Positions 62,023-64,000 of a DNA stretch of 64,000 nucleotides are shown piece by piece. A program made the position numbers and the translations under genes. The DNA is from Burkholderia glumae LMG 2196 = ATCC 33617 (GTDB lineage Bacteria; Pseudomonadota; Gammaproteobacteria; Burkholderiales; Burkholderiaceae). Numbering within the stretch: the first letter of the stretch is position 1; each line of letters opens with the position of its first letter. The DNA lies in NCBI RefSeq assembly GCF_000960995.1, contig NZ_CP009434.1, positions 2,418,001-2,482,000 of the forward strand. The letters run 5' to 3'. The notes under the pieces were generated by a model that did not search any database, was not told the DNA's origin, and saw only the letters and a program-made list of their open reading frames with translations.

Positions 62023-63675
62023 TCAGCCCCAGGCGAGCAGGTAGGAGATCGCGACGGTCAGTGCCGCGGCGATCAGCGCCGCATACGGCGCCGCGTCGTA
62101 GAGGCGGTGCCGGCTCGGCACGGCCAGCGCCATGTCGCGCTGCATCGGCGCCGGGAAGCGGCCGCGATCCTGCCAGTAGTGGCGGTAGAGGAACACCGGC
62201 ACGATCAGCAGCATCGCGATCAGCCCGTTGCGCAGCGTGCCCTCGCCCTGCAGGTCCGCGCCCGCGCCCACATAGACGAGGTTCAGGTAGCCGCACACCG
62301 AGCCGGCCACCAGCAGCCAGGTCGGGCAGCGGAACGGGCGCTCCCAGCCGCCGCGATCCATGCGGTGTATCCAGCCCGACTGCAGGTTCAGGAACACGAA
62401 GATCATGTAGCAGACGTTCGAGATCGACAGCACCGTCATGTAGTCCGACATCATCAGCAGCACGAGGTTGAAGCCGAGGTCGGTCCACATCGCGCGCGTG
62501 GGCGCGCCGTGCTCGTTGACATGCGAAAGGTACCGGGGCAGCCAGCCGTCCACCGAGGCCTGGTAGAGCGTGCGCGACGAGCCCATCATCGAGGTCATCA
62601 CGATCAGCAGGATCGACAGCATCAGCATCACCACGATCGCGTTGGCCACCCAGGCGCCGCCGCCCACCATGCGCGCCATCGCGGCGGCCACGCCGGTGCC
62701 GTCGCCGATCCTCGGGTCGAGCATCGCGCCGGTGCCGAGCGCGCCCTGGAACGCCATCGGCACGAGCGTCATCACCACCAGGCACAGCGCGCCGGACCAG
62801 AAGATCGCGCGGGCCGTGTCGCGGCGCGGGTCGCGAAACTCGCGCGTGTAGCAGACCGCCGTCTCGAAGCCGTAGGAGGCCCAGCCGGCCATGAACATCG
62901 CGCCGAGCGCCATCACCACGCCCTGCCCGTTCCAGGTGCCGAAGCGCGCGGCGGTGAGGTTGCCGTGCGCATCGTGGCCGAGCGGCAGCAGCGGCAGCAG
63001 GTGGGACATCGGCACGTCGCCCGTCACGAACGGGACGATGCCGACGATCAAAAGCGGCGTGAGCGAGGCGATGCCGAGGATGCGCTGGGTGCGGGCCGCC
63101 TTCGAGACGCCGCTGTGCTGCAGCCGGAACGTGATCAGCAGCAGCGCCGCCGCGATCACGAAGGTCGCGTTGATGCGCAGCGTGAGGCCGGGCTTGATGA
63201 AGCCGAGATTGGCGACGGTCCACTGCCAGTGCTGGATCGCCGCGTCGGCGGGGAACAGCGAGGTGAGCGCGTAGCTGGCGGCGAGCCCGCAGCCGAGCGC
63301 GAGCATCGGCGACCAGGCGAGCCAGTTGCACCAGACCGATACCGGCGCGATCAGCTTGCCGTAGCGCACCCAGCCGATCGCGCCGTACACCGACGCGCCG
63401 CCCGACTTGTGCGGAAACAAGCCCGAGATTTCCGCGTAAGTCGCACTCTGGATCAGGCCCATCGTGATCGCGCCGATCCAGACGGCCCACGCGGGCTGGC
63501 CGATCGTGGCACACACGCCGCCGATCGTGAACAGCACGCCGGCCGGCACGCCGCTCGTCACCCAGAATGCATCTTTCCAACTGAGGCCGCGGTGCAGCGT
63601 GCGGCCGTTTTCTTCATGCGAGACGGTCGTATCGACCTCGCTGGTGCTGCGCGCGCGCAGTCCGGCTTGACCCAT
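62023..63675 (-). CDS. APC-superfamily amino-acid/amine permease
   Basis: The 550-residue inner-membrane protein starts at ATG 63675 with AGGAGG six bases upstream. It has 12 or more membrane segments, beginning SWKDAFWVTSGVPAGVLFTI, with the consensus amphipathic region YAEISGLFPHKSGGASVYGA. It should import an amino acid or amine by cation symport; substrate unknown. The neighbour upstream is a choline/betaine-binding protein, hinting at a quaternary amine or a product such as glycine. A bidirectional terminator separates them. Confidence 0.88.
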   Translation of the reverse strand: MGQAGLRARSTSEVDTTVSHEENGRTLHRGLSWKDAFWVTSGVPAGVLFTIGGVCATIGQPAWAVWIGAITMGLIQSATYAEISGLFPHKSGGASVYGAIGWVRYGKLIAPVSVWCNWLAWSPMLALGCGLAASYALTSLFPADAAIQHWQWTVANLGFIKPGLTLRINATFVIAAALLLITFRLQHSGVSKAARTQRILGIASLTPLLIVGIVPFVTGDVPMSHLLPLLPLGHDAHGNLTAARFGTWNGQGVVMALGAMFMAGWASYGFETAVCYTREFRDPRRDTARAIFWSGALCLVVMTLVPMAFQGALGTGAMLDPRIGDGTGVAAAMARMVGGGAWVANAIVVMLMLSILLIVMTSMMGSSRTLYQASVDGWLPRYLSHVNEHGAPTRAMWTDLGFNLVLLMMSDYMTVLSISNVCYMIFVFLNLQSGWIHRMDRGGWERPFRCPTWLLVAGSVCGYLNLVYVGAGADLQGEGTLRNGLIAMLLIVPVFLYRHYWQDRGRFPAPMQRDMALAVPSRHRLYDAAPYAALIAAALTVAISYLLAWG

Positions 63676-63768
63676 CCAGAACCTCCTAGCAAGAGTCCGC
63701 ACAAGGGGCGTAGTGTACCAACGCTTTCGCGAAAAGCCCGTCGAGCATGCGGTTTTTCAAAAAACGAA

Positions 63769-63800
63769 GCCCGTCCGACCCCCGGTCGGACGGGCATTTT
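63769..63800. terminator. Bidirectional terminator after the binding-protein gene
   Basis: GCCCGTCCGACC (63769-63780) and GGTCGGACGGGC (63784-63795) form a 12-pair stem with loop CCC. The plus side continues ATTTTTA; the minus side TTCGTTTTTTG. Confidence 0.88.
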
Positions 63801-63845
63801 TACTTCGCCTTCCTCAGCAGCGGCGCAATCGTGCCGCTTTGCGGC

Positions 63846-64000
63846 CTACTGCGCGCCGTCGGTCCAGGCCTTCACGCGTTCGCCATGCGCCGCGATCCAC
63901 TTCCCGGCGGCCACGTCAGGCTTCGCGCCGCCCTGGATGGCGAGCATCACCGAATCGAGCTCGCCCGGCTTCCATTGGAATTTCTTCAGGAACGCCACCA
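63846..64000 (-). CDS. Choline/glycine-betaine ABC transporter binding protein, C-terminus (partial)
   Basis: The frame runs from the window edge to TAG at 63846-63848. It encodes 50 residues containing FQWKPGELDSVMLAIQGGA, KPDVAAGKWIAAHGERVKAW and TDGAQ at the end, matching the C-termini of ChoX/ProX-type proteins (family pattern: ...AAxxWIxxHxxxVxxW). The rest, including signal peptide and binding site, lies outside the window. Confidence 0.78.
   Translation of the reverse strand, partial: VAFLKKFQWKPGELDSVMLAIQGGAKPDVAAGKWIAAHGERVKAWTDGAQ

Noticed and set aside
1..64000. CRISPR arrays, rRNA and tRNA genes
   Set aside because: No regularly spaced repeats, no rRNA segments and no cloverleaf with a conserved T-loop were noticed by eye; a tRNA scan was not possible.

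Overview
The window is high-GC, proteobacterial and Burkholderia-like. The evidence is a complete toxoflavin gene set (toxABCDE, toxR, toxFGHI, toxJ-like), DUF3331 and DUF4148 proteins, a Gram-negative trimeric porin and GC-rich codon use. A plant-pathogenic Burkholderia of the glumae/gladioli type fits best; the exact species cannot be fixed from the sequence alone.

Layout. 1-892: insertion-sequence debris (end of an IS3-family element, decayed IS256-family transposase). 1008-6435 (minus): toxE, toxD, toxC, toxB, toxA, transcribed toxA to toxE. 7021-7929 (minus): toxR, LysR-type. 8025-14460 (plus): toxF, toxG, toxH, toxI, a small DMT-type membrane protein plus an RND efflux system. 14873-16096 (minus): a LuxR-type regulator (toxJ-like) and a 74-residue small protein. 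16097-17245: gene-free stretch with a run of strong hairpins. 17246-24684 (minus): valine/isobutyryl-CoA catabolic operon, with a divergent AraC-type regulator at 24881-25903. 26075-35134: housekeeping and orphan genes (AzgA-type purine permease, lytic transglycosylase, DUF1488, sigma-54 activator, 2Fe-2S ferredoxin, FAD amino-acid dehydrogenase, DUF3331, DUF4148). 35575-41042: carnitine catabolism cluster (cdhB, cdhA, cdhC, caiX, DUF1330, cdhR) with a decayed flavin oxidoreductase at its end, then a porin. 42545-45217: nested IS6, IS5 and IS256 elements, one IS5 copy intact. 45383-58391 (minus): type VI secretion segment vgrG, peptidoglycan-hydrolase effector, putative immunity gene, PAAR, unknown membrane protein, tssM, tssF, tssJ. 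58556-60201: damaged IS6 and IS5 elements. 60578-64000: purU, an ECF sigma remnant, an APC permease and the end of a choline/betaine substrate-binding protein.

How the genes work together. ToxB and ToxE resemble the first riboflavin-pathway enzymes and start toxoflavin synthesis from GTP; ToxA methylates at the end; ToxFGHI exports the product; ToxR and the LuxR-type protein regulate. The valine operon encodes acyl-CoA activation, dehydrogenation, hydration, CoA release and two oxidations. The carnitine cluster converts carnitine to glycine betaine, and purU and the betaine/choline binding protein about 20 kb away fit the same osmolyte and one-carbon metabolism. The T6SS segment, flanked on both sides by insertion sequences, separates these two parts.

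The most notable item is the T6SS cargo: a two-domain effector (M23-like metallopeptidase plus GH19-like muramidase) with an adjacent secreted, cysteine-containing candidate immunity protein, in a visibly AT-richer stretch and next to an unusual partial set of structural genes.
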